Assembly: GCF_000488215.1 (NCBI RefSeq)
Contig: NZ_KI530723.1
Location: 408,308-472,307 of the forward strand
Direction: 5' to 3'
Length of the DNA stretch: 64,000 nt
From: Acinetobacter nectaris CIP 110549
GTDB lineage: Bacteria > Pseudomonadota > Gammaproteobacteria > Pseudomonadales > Moraxellaceae
Shown piece by piece: positions 1-8,631 of this stretch; positions within the stretch are counted from its first letter, which is position 1, and every line of letters begins with the position of its first letter. Below the pieces are notes generated by a model, which did not search any database, had not been told where the DNA came from, and saw only the letters and a program-made list of their open reading frames with translations. Position numbers and translations under genes: made by a program.

Positions 1-86
1 CCTGCCACCAACAAATCTAAAGGATCTGTACTGACATCAACGACTGGTAACTTCACAACAGGAATTGCTGAAAAATTCATACGCAT
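1..86 (-). CDS. Unidentified protein, N-terminal fragment cut by the window edge
   Basis: A reverse-strand reading frame enters from the left edge and begins at an ATG at 84-86. In-frame ATGs also lie at 78-80 and 99-101, so the start is uncertain by a few codons. The visible N-terminus reads MRMNFSAIPVVKLPVVDVST and continues in frame to base 1. No signal peptide or membrane segment is visible in about 29 residues. I do not recognise the family. It is transcribed away from the small membrane-protein gene at 239-556, whose terminator lies between them. Confidence 0.5.
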   Translation of the reverse strand, partial: MRMNFSAIPVVKLPVVDVSTDPLDLLVA

Positions 87-182
87 TTCGCCTATTCTCA
101 TATTCCCAAATATTAGAGCATCGTATCATACCCAAGGAAACATTAGATTTGAACTAAAATACATATCTTGAAATATCTAGAT

Positions 183-210
183 AAAAAAAAGGTGTATTTT
201 TCAATACACC
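183..210 (-). terminator. Rho-independent terminator of the small membrane-protein gene
   Basis: The arms GGTGTATT (191-198) and AATACACC (203-210) form a perfect 8-bp stem with a 4-base loop. On the reverse strand the stem is followed by a run of eight T (complement of 183-190). It lies 28 bases past the stop of the gene at 239-556. Confidence 0.85.
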
Positions 211-238
211 GAGTCGAGTGAGTTACTACTGCTTATTA

Positions 239-556
239 TTATTGTTTGTCTTCATACACAGGGGTATGTTCAATGAGCTGTCGATTTGCAAGTGTTTTTT
301 GTTCAGTATAGTTTAGGCGAAGTAATACAAACAGCATGCCTGCCATTCCTATAAATACTGAAATTATATAGCTATAAGCTGCTGGGCATTGCAAAATATA
401 TTGCACGCTCAATCGCATAATTTCAACGCTGCCCCAAAAAACCATACCCGCTAGCATAAACCCAAGCCAATGACGATACGGTGAAAAATATACAGAGACA
501 AGCGCAATCATGATGAGAAACATCCCCACCATACTGGCAAAACTTGCTGTTAGCAT
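239..556 (-). CDS. Small integral membrane protein, unknown function
   Basis: This is a 105-residue protein with about three hydrophobic stretches, roughly residues 5-24, 31-50 and 63-82, and a polar C-terminal tail, so it should sit in the inner membrane. I chose the ATG at 554-556 because GGAGG lies just upstream at good spacing. A frame extension to 628 has no such site. It stands alone between its own terminator and the serB terminator. I recognise no family and infer no function beyond membrane location. Confidence 0.7.
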   Translation of the reverse strand: MLTASFASMVGMFLIMIALVSVYFSPYRHWLGFMLAGMVFWGSVEIMRLSVQYILQCPAAYSYIISVFIGMAGMLFVLLRLNYTEQKTLANRQLIEHTPVYEDKQ

Positions 557-942
557 AAAACCTCCGTCAATCACTGTATGTGATGAACCATAAATAAAGT
601 ATATGTTATTTATTTTGTTGCAACTCAAAGGAGCTAAACATCTGATTCAACACTCCTTACGAAGACATTATGCAGTAAAAAAAAGGAAAAAAAAGAGCTG
701 TATCTGCTTAGTACGACACAAGGTGTCGCTATATTATTTTGTCATTACACTTTTTCAATTTGTACTTTACCGTATAGCCAAGTAAGACTATAGCTTAGCG
801 TGTCATTACAAAAAAATACCGCCTATAAAATGCTGGAAATATATTTTTTATAAGAAATATTGTTTATGAAAATCGTCTTCATCTATAAAAAGAGAAACAC
901 CATAATTTATAAGCACTTCTATGAAATTATGGTGTTTTATTG
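557..942. other. Gene-free interval between the small membrane protein and serB
   Basis: This stretch holds the promoter side of the gene at 239-556 and the serB terminator (898-934). A short inverted repeat, CGACAC (714-719) and GTGTCG (723-728), sits next to A-rich sequence and could be an operator or a weak hairpin. A 60-codon plus-strand frame at 603-785 is rich in AAA codons and has no ribosome binding site or family character, so I do not call it. Confidence 0.5.
898..934 (-). terminator. Terminator of serB
   Basis: The arms 898-908 (CACCATAATTT) and 924-934 (AAATTATGGTG) are perfectly complementary over 11 bp with a 15-base loop. A T-rich run follows on the reverse strand. It lies just beyond the serB stop codon. 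Confidence 0.7.
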
Positions 943-1881
943 CTATATGTGATTAGTTTCAATTTGATTATCTGAGTAATCAAGCAAATACAGCACACCA
1001 TCTAAACCAACATGAGAAATGGCTTGTTTTGCACTTTTACGTACCAATGGTTTCGCTCTAAATGCTACCCCTACCCCTGCAAGTGAAAGCATTGGCAAAT
1101 CATTTGCACCATCACCAACAGCAATCGTTTGTTCTAGACCGATATCCAACTTTATAGATAGTTCCTTCAAGAGTTCAGCTTTACGCGCACCATCTACAAT
1201 TGTGCCTTTTACTTCACCTGTTACATATCCATTTTGGATATCTAAAGTATTGGCATGTACTTCATCTAAGCCCAGTTTCTTTTGTAGATATTCCGCAAAG
1301 TATTGAAACCCACCTGAGAAAATTGCGGTATGAATGCCTTGTGCTTTCAAAGTAGAAATTAAACGCGCTGCTCCTTCATTAATTGTTAAACGAGACGCAA
1401 TTTTTTCTAAAACATCTATGTCTAGTCCTTTTAACAACGCGACACGAGCACGAAAGCTTTCTTGGAAGTCTAACTCACCTTGCATAGCACGCTCTGTAAT
1501 CTCTGCAACTTGTGCACCTATGCCTGCTTCTTTTGCCAACTCATCAATTACTTCTTGTCCAATAAGTGTTGAGTCCATATCAAAGCATACCAAACGGCAT
1601 TGCTTTGTATTAAAGTCCAATGATTGCACCACAAGATCGACATGCTCTGTTTCAGAAAAAGACAAACATAAATCACGCAATATCTCGAAGGGCTGTTCTG
1701 CTGTTACGATAAACTGCGTAGCATCGTGCCCTTGCCCTTCAGATAATGTCTTGGTCTGACTTTCAACATGAACTAAATGATAGCGCTGAAAGAAATTTGC
1801 TAGTGCTTGAAAATGATGACTCGTGAGTTCCTTCCCTAAAAGGGTAAACTTATATGATAGGCCTTGGGTAATCTGCGTCAT
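943..1881 (-). CDS. serB: Phosphoserine phosphatase SerB
   Basis: This 312-residue cytoplasmic HAD-superfamily enzyme performs the last step of serine synthesis, hydrolysing O-phosphoserine to serine. The catalytic DMDSTLI motif (nucleophile and acid/base Asp) lies near residue 100. The second motif is in IFSGGFQYF and the Mg-binding motif is VGDGANDLPML near residue 257. The first 90 or so residues form the ACT-like regulatory region seen in gammaproteobacterial SerB, and total length matches the family. It is divergent from an AhpA/YtjB-like gene, an arrangement also seen in Escherichia and Pseudomonas, which supports both calls. Confidence 0.97.
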   Translation of the reverse strand: MTQITQGLSYKFTLLGKELTSHHFQALANFFQRYHLVHVESQTKTLSEGQGHDATQFIVTAEQPFEILRDLCLSFSETEHVDLVVQSLDFNTKQCRLVCFDMDSTLIGQEVIDELAKEAGIGAQVAEITERAMQGELDFQESFRARVALLKGLDIDVLEKIASRLTINEGAARLISTLKAQGIHTAIFSGGFQYFAEYLQKKLGLDEVHANTLDIQNGYVTGEVKGTIVDGARKAELLKELSIKLDIGLEQTIAVGDGANDLPMLSLAGVGVAFRAKPLVRKSAKQAISHVGLDGVLYLLDYSDNQIETNHI

Positions 1882-2199
1882 ATGGTTAATCTTCTATGTT
1901 ACTCATTGGTTTCAATTTACCTACTTTAGCATTCTATTATGTTAAAATAATGCCTATTTTTTTACACTTATAACAATAAGTTTGATGTTAAGCCCGAAGC
2001 TCTTTATACATAAATTAACTGAATTTGACATAATAAAATGTCATATTTTAAATAATGATGAGTAATTTCAATTTATTAGCAATAATATTTATATACTTAC
2101 TGAGTATTTTGCTGAAATTAACTGATGAAACTCATAGATATAAGTAAACTTCGGCTCAATGGCCAAACTATTGTAGATAGACACTAGAAATACACTCAA
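1882..2199. other. Divergent promoter region between serB and the ytjB-like gene
   Basis: This 318-base AT-rich interval must contain both promoters of the divergent pair. Several TATAAT-like hexamers occur, but none can be assigned with confidence. No open frame with a ribosome binding site, no RNA gene and no strong hairpin was seen. Confidence 0.5.
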
Positions 2200-3480
2200 T
2201 TGCTTTGGAATGTTACCTTGAATGCACCTAGACAAGGGCTCTTTGCCAGCCTGCTTATCATCAGTTTTGCACTACAAACTTTTTTATTAGTTTTAGCAAC
2301 GACGTATCAACTTAAAGAAAATCGTGCAAACCAAGGTCAACTCATGACAAGTCAACTGGTTGCAGATAGCTTGCAAGAAATAAGTCCGCCCAATACCGTT
2401 TCGTTGGCACTTATTGCAAACCGCTATTCGAGTAATCCGAGTGTTGCTTCAATTCGTATTCTAAGTGCCAACAATGATGTATTAGCAACCAGTGGGCTGC
2501 AACAAACCCGTACAGGTGAGGTCTTTTCACGCGATGCGCTACAAAACGAAAGAAAAATTGGTCGTATTGAAATCACACTCATAAAACCAAGTATTGGTGA
2601 AATTTTACGTACTGAGTGGATTGCAATTGTTCTCTCTTTCTTTTTACATGTTATTTTATGGCTCGCCTATCGTGTTATTGCAAGACCAAGTCGCACAGAG
2701 TATTTAGCCCGTATTCATAATGAAATGCGTTTAAAAAATGAAATTCAAGCACTGACTGAAGCACTTGAGCAAGAAAAATCCGCATCAGCTTCTACTGCCG
2801 AAAATGAAACACCAAAAGCAAAAACGCTTGATACAGCACAACTTTTAGATGATGGAAAGCAAGTAATACTTGATAAACAAGTCATTGCTTTAAATATTCA
2901 GTTCTATGACCCAAAGCAACTGCTCAATTCAGTAAGTCAATCTGTTGCAACCTCTCATTTTAATCTATGTCAGATTTTTTTAAATAAGAGTATTGCTTTA
3001 TGTGCACAACACTATCAAATTCCAACATCAACCATTTCTATTGAAGAAGAATTTAGTGCACAAGGTGCAACCATTTGCATGAGCACAGAAAAACCTAAAG
3101 CAGCAACTTGCTTACTCATGATCTCAGCTGTGTTCCAACTACTGTCAGAGGTTCTCTATAAAAGATATAGAGAAGAAAAGCGATTTGTTTTACAAACACG
3201 TTGTGGTGTATCTAATGCAGTAGATGAAATGCAACTTGAAGCACCTCAAGCTGCCGCAAAACTATGCCAAACTCTTAGTGCTAAAGAAAGTGCAATTCAT
3301 CTAGACCATACCATGCTAAAAAATATTAATGAATGTTACCAACTGATTACCTTACCAAATCCAACCAATGTGCTCACACGCCATGCATTTATGATTAATG
3401 GTATGAATACGCCATGTGCTATTTTAGCTCAAAAATTTAGAACAGATATTCTCAAAGGGAAGACCCCTCCTCAAAAATAA
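2200..3480 (+). CDS. AhpA/YtjB-like (SMP family) membrane protein
   Basis: This 426-residue protein has one membrane segment near the N-terminus (about residues 15-35) and a second near residues 140-157. The region between them is periplasmic and a long cytoplasmic domain follows. The two-segment layout and the divergent position next to serB match the SMP/AhpA (YtjB) family, whose molecular role is unknown. A charged helix near residues 172-200 may form a coiled coil. The frame opens after a TAG at 2185 and the only usable start is TTG at 2200, with no clear ribosome binding site, so the start is weakly supported. A strong terminator follows. Confidence 0.7.
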   Translation: MLWNVTLNAPRQGLFASLLIISFALQTFLLVLATTYQLKENRANQGQLMTSQLVADSLQEISPPNTVSLALIANRYSSNPSVASIRILSANNDVLATSGLQQTRTGEVFSRDALQNERKIGRIEITLIKPSIGEILRTEWIAIVLSFFLHVILWLAYRVIARPSRTEYLARIHNEMRLKNEIQALTEALEQEKSASASTAENETPKAKTLDTAQLLDDGKQVILDKQVIALNIQFYDPKQLLNSVSQSVATSHFNLCQIFLNKSIALCAQHYQIPTSTISIEEEFSAQGATICMSTEKPKAATCLLMISAVFQLLSEVLYKRYREEKRFVLQTRCGVSNAVDEMQLEAPQAAAKLCQTLSAKESAIHLDHTMLKNINECYQLITLPNPTNVLTRHAFMINGMNTPCAILAQKFRTDILKGKTPPQK

Positions 3481-3486
3481 ATTCTT

Positions 3487-3510
3487 ACGCCTGCATTTGC
3501 AGGCGTTTTT
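3487..3510 (+). terminator. Terminator of the ytjB-like gene
   Basis: ACGCCTGC (3487-3494) pairs perfectly with GCAGGCGT (3499-3506) across a 4-base loop and runs into a T tract. It begins seven bases after the stop codon. Confidence 0.92.
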
Positions 3511-3747
3511 CATTTACTCAAGCTTACGATATTCAACAGAATTAACGATAAACAATGAGAAGCAGACATCTATGACTTTTCAAACCTTTATATTTCTTTT
3601 ATTGTAGAGATTAGATTATATAAATTTCGTTGTAGGACATATTGTCTGAATATAAAATATCAGCAAGTCCTATAAAATATTGCTAACATAAATCACTTAA
3701 TACGATTTGTATCATGTCATGTTATGCAGCTTGCTAAAGGTGGACGA

Positions 3748-4872
3748 ATGTCACTCAATACAGTAGAAGAAATCATAGAAGATATTCGTGCTGGTAAAAT
3801 GGTTATTCTCATGGATGACGAAGATCGTGAAAATGAAGGTGATCTTGTCATGGCAGCGACACATGTACGCGCTGAAGATATTAACTTCATGATTACCCAT
3901 GCACGTGGCCTCGTCTGCTTAACACTCAGTAAATCACGTTGTGAACAGTTAAACCTTCCATTAATGGTTGACCAAAATGGTGCGCAACATGGAACAAACT
4001 TTACACTTTCCATTGAAGCAACAGAAGGTGTAACTACAGGTATTTCAGCGGCTGAGCGTGCACATACAATTCGTACAGCCGTCGCAGCACATGCCAAACC
4101 TTCAGATATTGTACAACCTGGGCATGTTTTCCCACTCATGGCACAACCAGGTGGTGTGCTACATCGTGCTGGACATACGGAAGCTGGTTCAGATTTATCA
4201 CGCTTAGCTGGTTTAGAGCCTGCATCTGTTATCTGTGAAATTATTAATGATGACGGCACAATGGCACGTCGTCCAGATTTAGAAAAATTTGCCGAGAAAC
4301 ATCAGTTAAAAATTGGTACAATTGCCGACCTGATTCATTATCGCATGACAAATGAACAAACAGTTGAGCGATTAGGACAAGAGACCATCGAGACAGAATA
4401 TGGCTCATTTGAACTCTACCGTTACCGTGAACATGGTAATACTGAAACACATCTTGCACTTGTTAAAGGTGAACCGAAAGAAGGGGTAACCACTGTTCGC
4501 GTTCATGGCTTTAACCCACTGCGTGATCTCGTGAAACTAAAAGCGCAATCTGGTGAAACCGCATGGAATTTAGATCATGCACTTCAATACATTGCACAAA
4601 GTGAGCGTGGTGTTTTAGTATGGATTGGTCAAAAACATTTGTTAGACCTTGGTCATGCTTTAGAAACATCTTTACTACCACGTAAAGCAAGTAAGTCAAA
4701 TGCTGAGTTATCTAAGCAATACCAAAATATTGGTGTGGGTGCTCAAATCTTACGTGATTTAGGGGTTGAGCAAATGAAATTACTCAGCTCACCTTTACGT
4801 TTTAATGCACTATCAGGTTTTAACTTAGAAGTAGTAGAATATATTTCTGCTGATCAATCTACTGAAAAATAA
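3748..4872 (+). CDS. ribB: RibBX-type DHBP synthase with a degenerate GTP cyclohydrolase II domain
   Basis: The N-terminal half (about residues 1-205) is 3,4-dihydroxy-2-butanone-4-phosphate synthase. It shows MDDEDRENEGDLV, the HARGLVCL segment and GHTEAGSDLSRLAG, and makes the four-carbon precursor of lumazine from ribulose 5-phosphate. The C-terminal half resembles RibA (LALVKGEPKEG and GVGAQILRDLGV), but the place of the zinc-binding CLTGD...RCDCG segment reads VRVHGFNPLRDLVKLKAQSG and has no cysteines. GTP cyclohydrolase activity is therefore unlikely, and a separate ribA is expected outside the window. This fits the RibBX variant known in Proteobacteria. I chose ATG 3748 because AAAGGTGG lies just upstream. 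It heads the run to glmS. Confidence 0.93.
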   Translation: MSLNTVEEIIEDIRAGKMVILMDDEDRENEGDLVMAATHVRAEDINFMITHARGLVCLTLSKSRCEQLNLPLMVDQNGAQHGTNFTLSIEATEGVTTGISAAERAHTIRTAVAAHAKPSDIVQPGHVFPLMAQPGGVLHRAGHTEAGSDLSRLAGLEPASVICEIINDDGTMARRPDLEKFAEKHQLKIGTIADLIHYRMTNEQTVERLGQETIETEYGSFELYRYREHGNTETHLALVKGEPKEGVTTVRVHGFNPLRDLVKLKAQSGETAWNLDHALQYIAQSERGVLVWIGQKHLLDLGHALETSLLPRKASKSNAELSKQYQNIGVGAQILRDLGVEQMKLLSSPLRFNALSGFNLEVVEYISADQSTEK

Positions 4873-4884
4873 TAGAGGTTTCTT

Positions 4885-5355
4885 ATGGCTATTCGCCGTA
4901 TTGAAGGTTTAATGCATCTCGCTGGTGAAGGCCGTTATGCGATTTTAGTTGGACGTTTCAACAGTTTTGTTGTTGAACATCTTCTTGAGGGTGCCATTGA
5001 CACATTAAAACGTCATGGTGTTGCTGAAGAAAATATTACTGTTGTTCATGCACCAGGTGCATGGGAACTTCCTGTAGTTGCTAAGAAACTAGCAAATACA
5101 TCAACTTATGATGCCATTATTGCGCTTGGTGCTGTAATCCGTGGTAGTACACCTCACTTTGACTTTGTTGCAGGTGAATGTGCAAAAGGATTAGGCGTTG
5201 TTGGTCTTGAAACTGGTCTACCAGTGATTAATGGTGTCTTAACTACAGACAGCATTGAACAAGCCATCGAACGTTCAGGCACTAAAGCGGGCAACAAAGG
5301 TAGCGAAGCTGCTCTTACTGCCATTGAAATGGTTAACTTGTTAAAGGCAATTTAA
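4885..5355 (+). CDS. ribH: 6,7-dimethyl-8-ribityllumazine synthase RibH
   Basis: This 156-residue enzyme condenses the RibB product with the ribityl-pyrimidine to give lumazine, the penultimate step of riboflavin synthesis. Family motifs include [41 protein letters not shown] (with the catalytic histidine) and the C-terminal [13 protein letters not shown]. Length is typical. It starts 12 bases after ribBX, preceded by GAGG, and sits four bases before nusB, so the three genes are almost certainly co-transcribed. Some annotations use the symbol ribE for this gene. Confidence 0.97.
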   Translation: MAIRRIEGLMHLAGEGRYAILVGRFNSFVVEHLLEGAIDTLKRHGVAEENITVVHAPGAWELPVVAKKLANTSTYDAIIALGAVIRGSTPHFDFVAGECAKGLGVVGLETGLPVINGVLTTDSIEQAIERSGTKAGNKGSEAALTAIEMVNLLKAI

Positions 5356-5358
5356 TCG

Positions 5359-5802
5359 ATGTCACAAACACAACAAGCAATTTATGCTGCTAAACGTAAA
5401 GCACGTCGCTTTGCAGTACAAGGGATTTATGAATGGCAAATGAGCCAAAATCCTGTACATGAAATTGAAGCACGTACACGTGCAGACAATGCTATGCATA
5501 AAGTTGACTTAAACTACTATCATGAGCTTCTTACACGTGTCATTGCAGAGCGTGAGGTTCTTGATGAACTGCTTAAAAGCGTACTTGATCGTGAATTGAC
5601 TGCACTTGATGGTGTAGAGCTTGCAACTTTACGCTTAGGTGCTTACGAACTACGTGATCATGCAGAAATTCCGTACCGCGTTGTACTTGATGAAGCCATT
5701 GAGCTCGCAAAACACTTCGGTGGTGCAGACAGTCATAAATACATTAATGGTGTATTAGACCGTTTAGCACAAACATTGCGTCAAGCTGAAAAGCAAGCAT
5801 AA
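5359..5802 (+). CDS. nusB: Transcription antitermination factor NusB
   Basis: NusB binds boxA RNA with NusE (S10) and supports antitermination, mainly of rRNA operons. The 147-residue all-helical protein begins with a basic segment ([16 protein letters not shown]) typical of the RNA-binding end. It carries the later family segments LRLGAYEL and [12 protein letters not shown], followed by [11 protein letters not shown]. It starts three bases after the ribH stop. The ribH-nusB-thiL order is widespread in Proteobacteria. Confidence 0.96.
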   Translation: MSQTQQAIYAAKRKARRFAVQGIYEWQMSQNPVHEIEARTRADNAMHKVDLNYYHELLTRVIAEREVLDELLKSVLDRELTALDGVELATLRLGAYELRDHAEIPYRVVLDEAIELAKHFGGADSHKYINGVLDRLAQTLRQAEKQA

Positions 5803-5813
5803 AGATCTGAGTT

Positions 5814-6734
5814 ATGGCCGAATTTTCAATTATTGACCGTTATTTTAAGCAAAAGCATGCTTACCAAAGCAATATTAACTTAGGTATCGGCGATGATTCG
5901 GCCTTAATTACCCCTCCTGTTGACCAACAACTCGTCATTTGCACAGATACCTTGGTTGCAGGGCGCCATTTCCCCCTTTCAACCACTGCTCATGCCATTG
6001 GATGGAAAAGTGTTGCTGTCAATTTATCTGACCTTGCAGCAATGGGAGCAACGCCACATAGCATATTATTGGCAATTACATTGCCTGAAGTAGATGAACC
6101 ATGGCTTGATGAGTTTTGCCAAGGTTTATTCGCCTGCTGTTCTTCCCATCAAGTCGAACTAATTGGTGGTGATACAACTCAAGGTCCTCATCTCACTATT
6201 AGCGTGACGGCATTAGGTTGGGTACCCCAAGGGCAAGCCATTACTCGCAGTGGCGCTCAAGTTGGTGACTATATTGTGGTGAGTGGTCAAATTGGTGATG
6301 CTGCTTATGGGCTACAACATTTACAGCACCCTTTACAACATCGACTTGACTACCCTACTCCACGCTGTGAATTGGGCAAACATTTACTCGGACTTGCTTC
6401 GAGTATGATTGACCTCTCCGATGGGTTAATCCAAGACCTACAGCATATTCTCAATGCATCACATGTAGGTGCAATGATTCAGCTTGAACATCTGCCAATA
6501 GATAAAGCATTACGCTCCCTCTCATTTCAAGAACAGTGGCAATATGCGCTCGCTGGGGGTGATGATTATGAGTTATGTTTTACAATTTCCCCTGAAAATT
6601 ATCAAAAAATTTGTCTAGAAGAAACTATTCCCCTCACTATTGTTGGTCATATTGAATCTAATTTGGGTCTAAGACTGACATATAAAGATAAATTACAATC
6701 ATTAAACTTTCATGGGTATCAACATTTTGCCTAA
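5814..6734 (+). CDS. thiL: Thiamine-monophosphate kinase ThiL
   Basis: ThiL phosphorylates thiamine monophosphate to the active cofactor thiamine diphosphate. The 306-residue protein has the PurM-like ATP-binding layout. An acidic metal-binding motif LGIGDDSALI lies near residue 23, CTDTLVAGRHF follows, then the Gly-rich SDLAAMGATPHS, GGDTTQGP and MIDLSDGLIQDL. The segment AGGDDYELCF lies near residue 246. It starts 11 bases after nusB, and its last 23 bases overlap the start of pgpA, which suggests translational coupling. Confidence 0.96.
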   Translation: MAEFSIIDRYFKQKHAYQSNINLGIGDDSALITPPVDQQLVICTDTLVAGRHFPLSTTAHAIGWKSVAVNLSDLAAMGATPHSILLAITLPEVDEPWLDEFCQGLFACCSSHQVELIGGDTTQGPHLTISVTALGWVPQGQAITRSGAQVGDYIVVSGQIGDAAYGLQHLQHPLQHRLDYPTPRCELGKHLLGLASSMIDLSDGLIQDLQHILNASHVGAMIQLEHLPIDKALRSLSFQEQWQYALAGGDDYELCFTISPENYQKICLEETIPLTIVGHIESNLGLRLTYKDKLQSLNFHGYQHFA

Positions 6735-7230
6735 ACCAAAAATTCATTTTAAGCAATTCTCCTTATACCAACGCTTCATTATTTTTCTTGCAGTCGGTCT
6801 TGGGTCAGGTCTTGCACCTAAAGCTCCTGGTACATTTGGCTCTGCTTTTGCACTGTTATTTATTCCATTATTCTTAATCTCAGGGTTTTATGGCACGTTA
6901 GCAATTACGGTCATCATGTCAATTATTGGCATTTATATTTGTGGTAAAGCTGCAACACTCATTAAAGTACACGATGATAGCCGAATTGTTTGGGATGAAT
7001 TTGCAGGGCAATCAATTACTTTTCTGCCTTTAATTTATTTTAATGAAATGAATATACAATGGGCACTTATTGGCTTTGCCCTATTTCGTTTATTTGATAT
7101 ATGGAAACCATGGCCTATCCACATTATTGATACAAAAGTGGATGGTGGCTTTGGCATTATGCTAGATGACATCATTGCAGGTCTATGGGCTGCAATATGT
7201 ATACTTATTTATTTACTTTTCTCGGTTTAA
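6712..7230 (+). CDS. pgpA: Phosphatidylglycerophosphatase A PgpA
   Basis: This inner-membrane enzyme dephosphorylates phosphatidylglycerol phosphate to phosphatidylglycerol. The 172-residue sequence has several hydrophobic helices and the PgpA motifs [21 protein letters not shown] and the FDIWKPWPI / [12 protein letters not shown] segment with conserved acidic residues. The ATG at 6712 lies inside thiL, giving a 23-base overlap. Linkage to thiL is the usual gammaproteobacterial order. glmU begins 16 bases downstream. Confidence 0.95.
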   Translation: MGINILPKPKIHFKQFSLYQRFIIFLAVGLGSGLAPKAPGTFGSAFALLFIPLFLISGFYGTLAITVIMSIIGIYICGKAATLIKVHDDSRIVWDEFAGQSITFLPLIYFNEMNIQWALIGFALFRLFDIWKPWPIHIIDTKVDGGFGIMLDDIIAGLWAAICILIYLLFSV

Positions 7231-7246
7231 CTCCAATAGGATGATT

Positions 7247-8608
7247 ATGTCTACTACCGTGATTATTCTCGCTGCTGGTAAAGGAACGCGTATGCGCTCT
7301 CAATTACCGAAAGTGCTCCAACCTTTAGCAGGCAAGCCTTTACTTGGTCATGTCATTCAAACAGCAAAACAACTACAAGCCCAGCGCATTATTACTATTT
7401 TTGGGCATGGTGGCTCGACGGTTCAAGAAACTTTTAAACAAGAAAAGATTGAATGGGTTGAACAGGCAGAACAACTAGGTACGGGTCATGCTGTACAAAT
7501 GACTTTGCCTGTATTACCTCATGATGGTTTTTCACTTATTTTATATGGCGATGTTCCTTTAGTCACTTCAGAAACGCTTGAAAAACTTCTCGAAGCCAGT
7601 CAAAACACTGGTATTGGGATGATCACCCTAAATGTAGTTAATACGACAGGATATGGTCGAATTGTACGTAAAAATCAAAAAGTACAAGCCATTGTCGAAC
7701 ATAAAGATGCCTCTGAAGAGCAGCGTCAAATCACAGAAATTAATACTGGGATTTATTGCGTTGAAAATCGCAAATTACACGAATGGTTACCAAAACTTTC
7801 TAATGCAAATTCACAGGGTGAATATTATTTAACTGACATTGTTGCAATGGCTGTGGCCGATGGTCTAGAAATTGCTTCAATTCAACCCGCACTCGACTTT
7901 GAAGTAGAAGGTATTAACGACCGTATTCAGCTTGCAAGTTTAGAACGTGCATTTCAACAACAACAGGCATTCAACCTAATGCGTAATGGTGTTGCTTTTG
8001 CCGACCCTGCACGATTCGATTTACGTGGCTCTGTCACAACAGGACAAGATGTATATATTGATATCAATGTCATTCTTGAAGGTCATTGTGAAATTGGCAG
8101 CAATGTAGAAATTGGTGCAGGATGTATTTTAAAAGATGCACGTATTGCTTCGAATACAAAGATTCAGCCATATAGCGTCATTGATCATGCCATTGTAGGC
8201 GAAAAAGTTATTATAGGCCCGTTTGCACGCCTAAGACCAGGTACAGAACTTGCAGATGAAGTTCATATTGGAAACTTTGTGGAGGTTAAGAACTCACGCC
8301 TTGAAAAAGGTGTCAAAGCGAACCATTTTACCTACTTAGGAGACAGTGAAGTCGGTGCAACATCCAATATTGGTGCAGGAACAATTACATGCAATTATGA
8401 TGGTGTAAATAAGCATAAAACAATTATTGGTGAGTCTGCTTTTATTGGGTCAAATAGCTCTCTTGTTGCGCCATTATCTATTGGTAAAGGAGCAACTATT
8501 GGTGCAGGTTCTGTCATCACAAGAGATGTTCCTGAAAACACACTTGCTTTTGAACGTTCACAACAAATCGAAAAAGCAAATTATCAACGTCCCCAAAAGA
8601 CTAAATAA
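7247..8608 (+). CDS. glmU: Bifunctional UDP-GlcNAc pyrophosphorylase / glucosamine-1-phosphate acetyltransferase GlmU
   Basis: GlmU acetylates glucosamine 1-phosphate and then makes UDP-GlcNAc, the precursor of peptidoglycan and lipid A. The N-terminal uridyltransferase domain shows LAAGKGTRM followed by [12 protein letters not shown], then GTGHAVQ and YGDVPL. The C-terminal half is a left-handed beta-helix with hexapeptide repeats, then the acetyltransferase segment [12 protein letters not shown] and [14 protein letters not shown] chose ATG 7247 because it gives [16 protein letters not shown], 453 residues against 456 in E. coli, with AGG six bases upstream. A longer in-frame extension into pgpA is not credible. 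glmS follows after 23 bases. Confidence 0.97.
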   Translation: MSTTVIILAAGKGTRMRSQLPKVLQPLAGKPLLGHVIQTAKQLQAQRIITIFGHGGSTVQETFKQEKIEWVEQAEQLGTGHAVQMTLPVLPHDGFSLILYGDVPLVTSETLEKLLEASQNTGIGMITLNVVNTTGYGRIVRKNQKVQAIVEHKDASEEQRQITEINTGIYCVENRKLHEWLPKLSNANSQGEYYLTDIVAMAVADGLEIASIQPALDFEVEGINDRIQLASLERAFQQQQAFNLMRNGVAFADPARFDLRGSVTTGQDVYIDINVILEGHCEIGSNVEIGAGCILKDARIASNTKIQPYSVIDHAIVGEKVIIGPFARLRPGTELADEVHIGNFVEVKNSRLEKGVKANHFTYLGDSEVGATSNIGAGTITCNYDGVNKHKTIIGESAFIGSNSSLVAPLSIGKGATIGAGSVITRDVPENTLAFERSQQIEKANYQRPQKTK

Positions 8609-8631
8609 TAGCGAGAAATAGAGGTTAAAAT

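Noticed and set aside
714..728. Small inverted repeat CGACAC/GTGTCG as a terminator
   Set aside because: The stem is only 6 bp and no gene ends there. It may be an operator, but nothing links it to one.
603..785. 60-codon plus-strand frame
   Set aside because: No ribosome binding site, strong A/T-driven composition and no family character. It lies in the promoter side of the small membrane-protein gene.
3511..3747. Possible FMN riboswitch before ribBX
   Set aside because: The region lacks the conserved RFN-element segments and shows no multi-stem fold by eye.
8609..8631. glmS ribozyme
   Set aside because: Only 23 bases separate glmU from glmS, and the ribozyme is a Gram-positive element.
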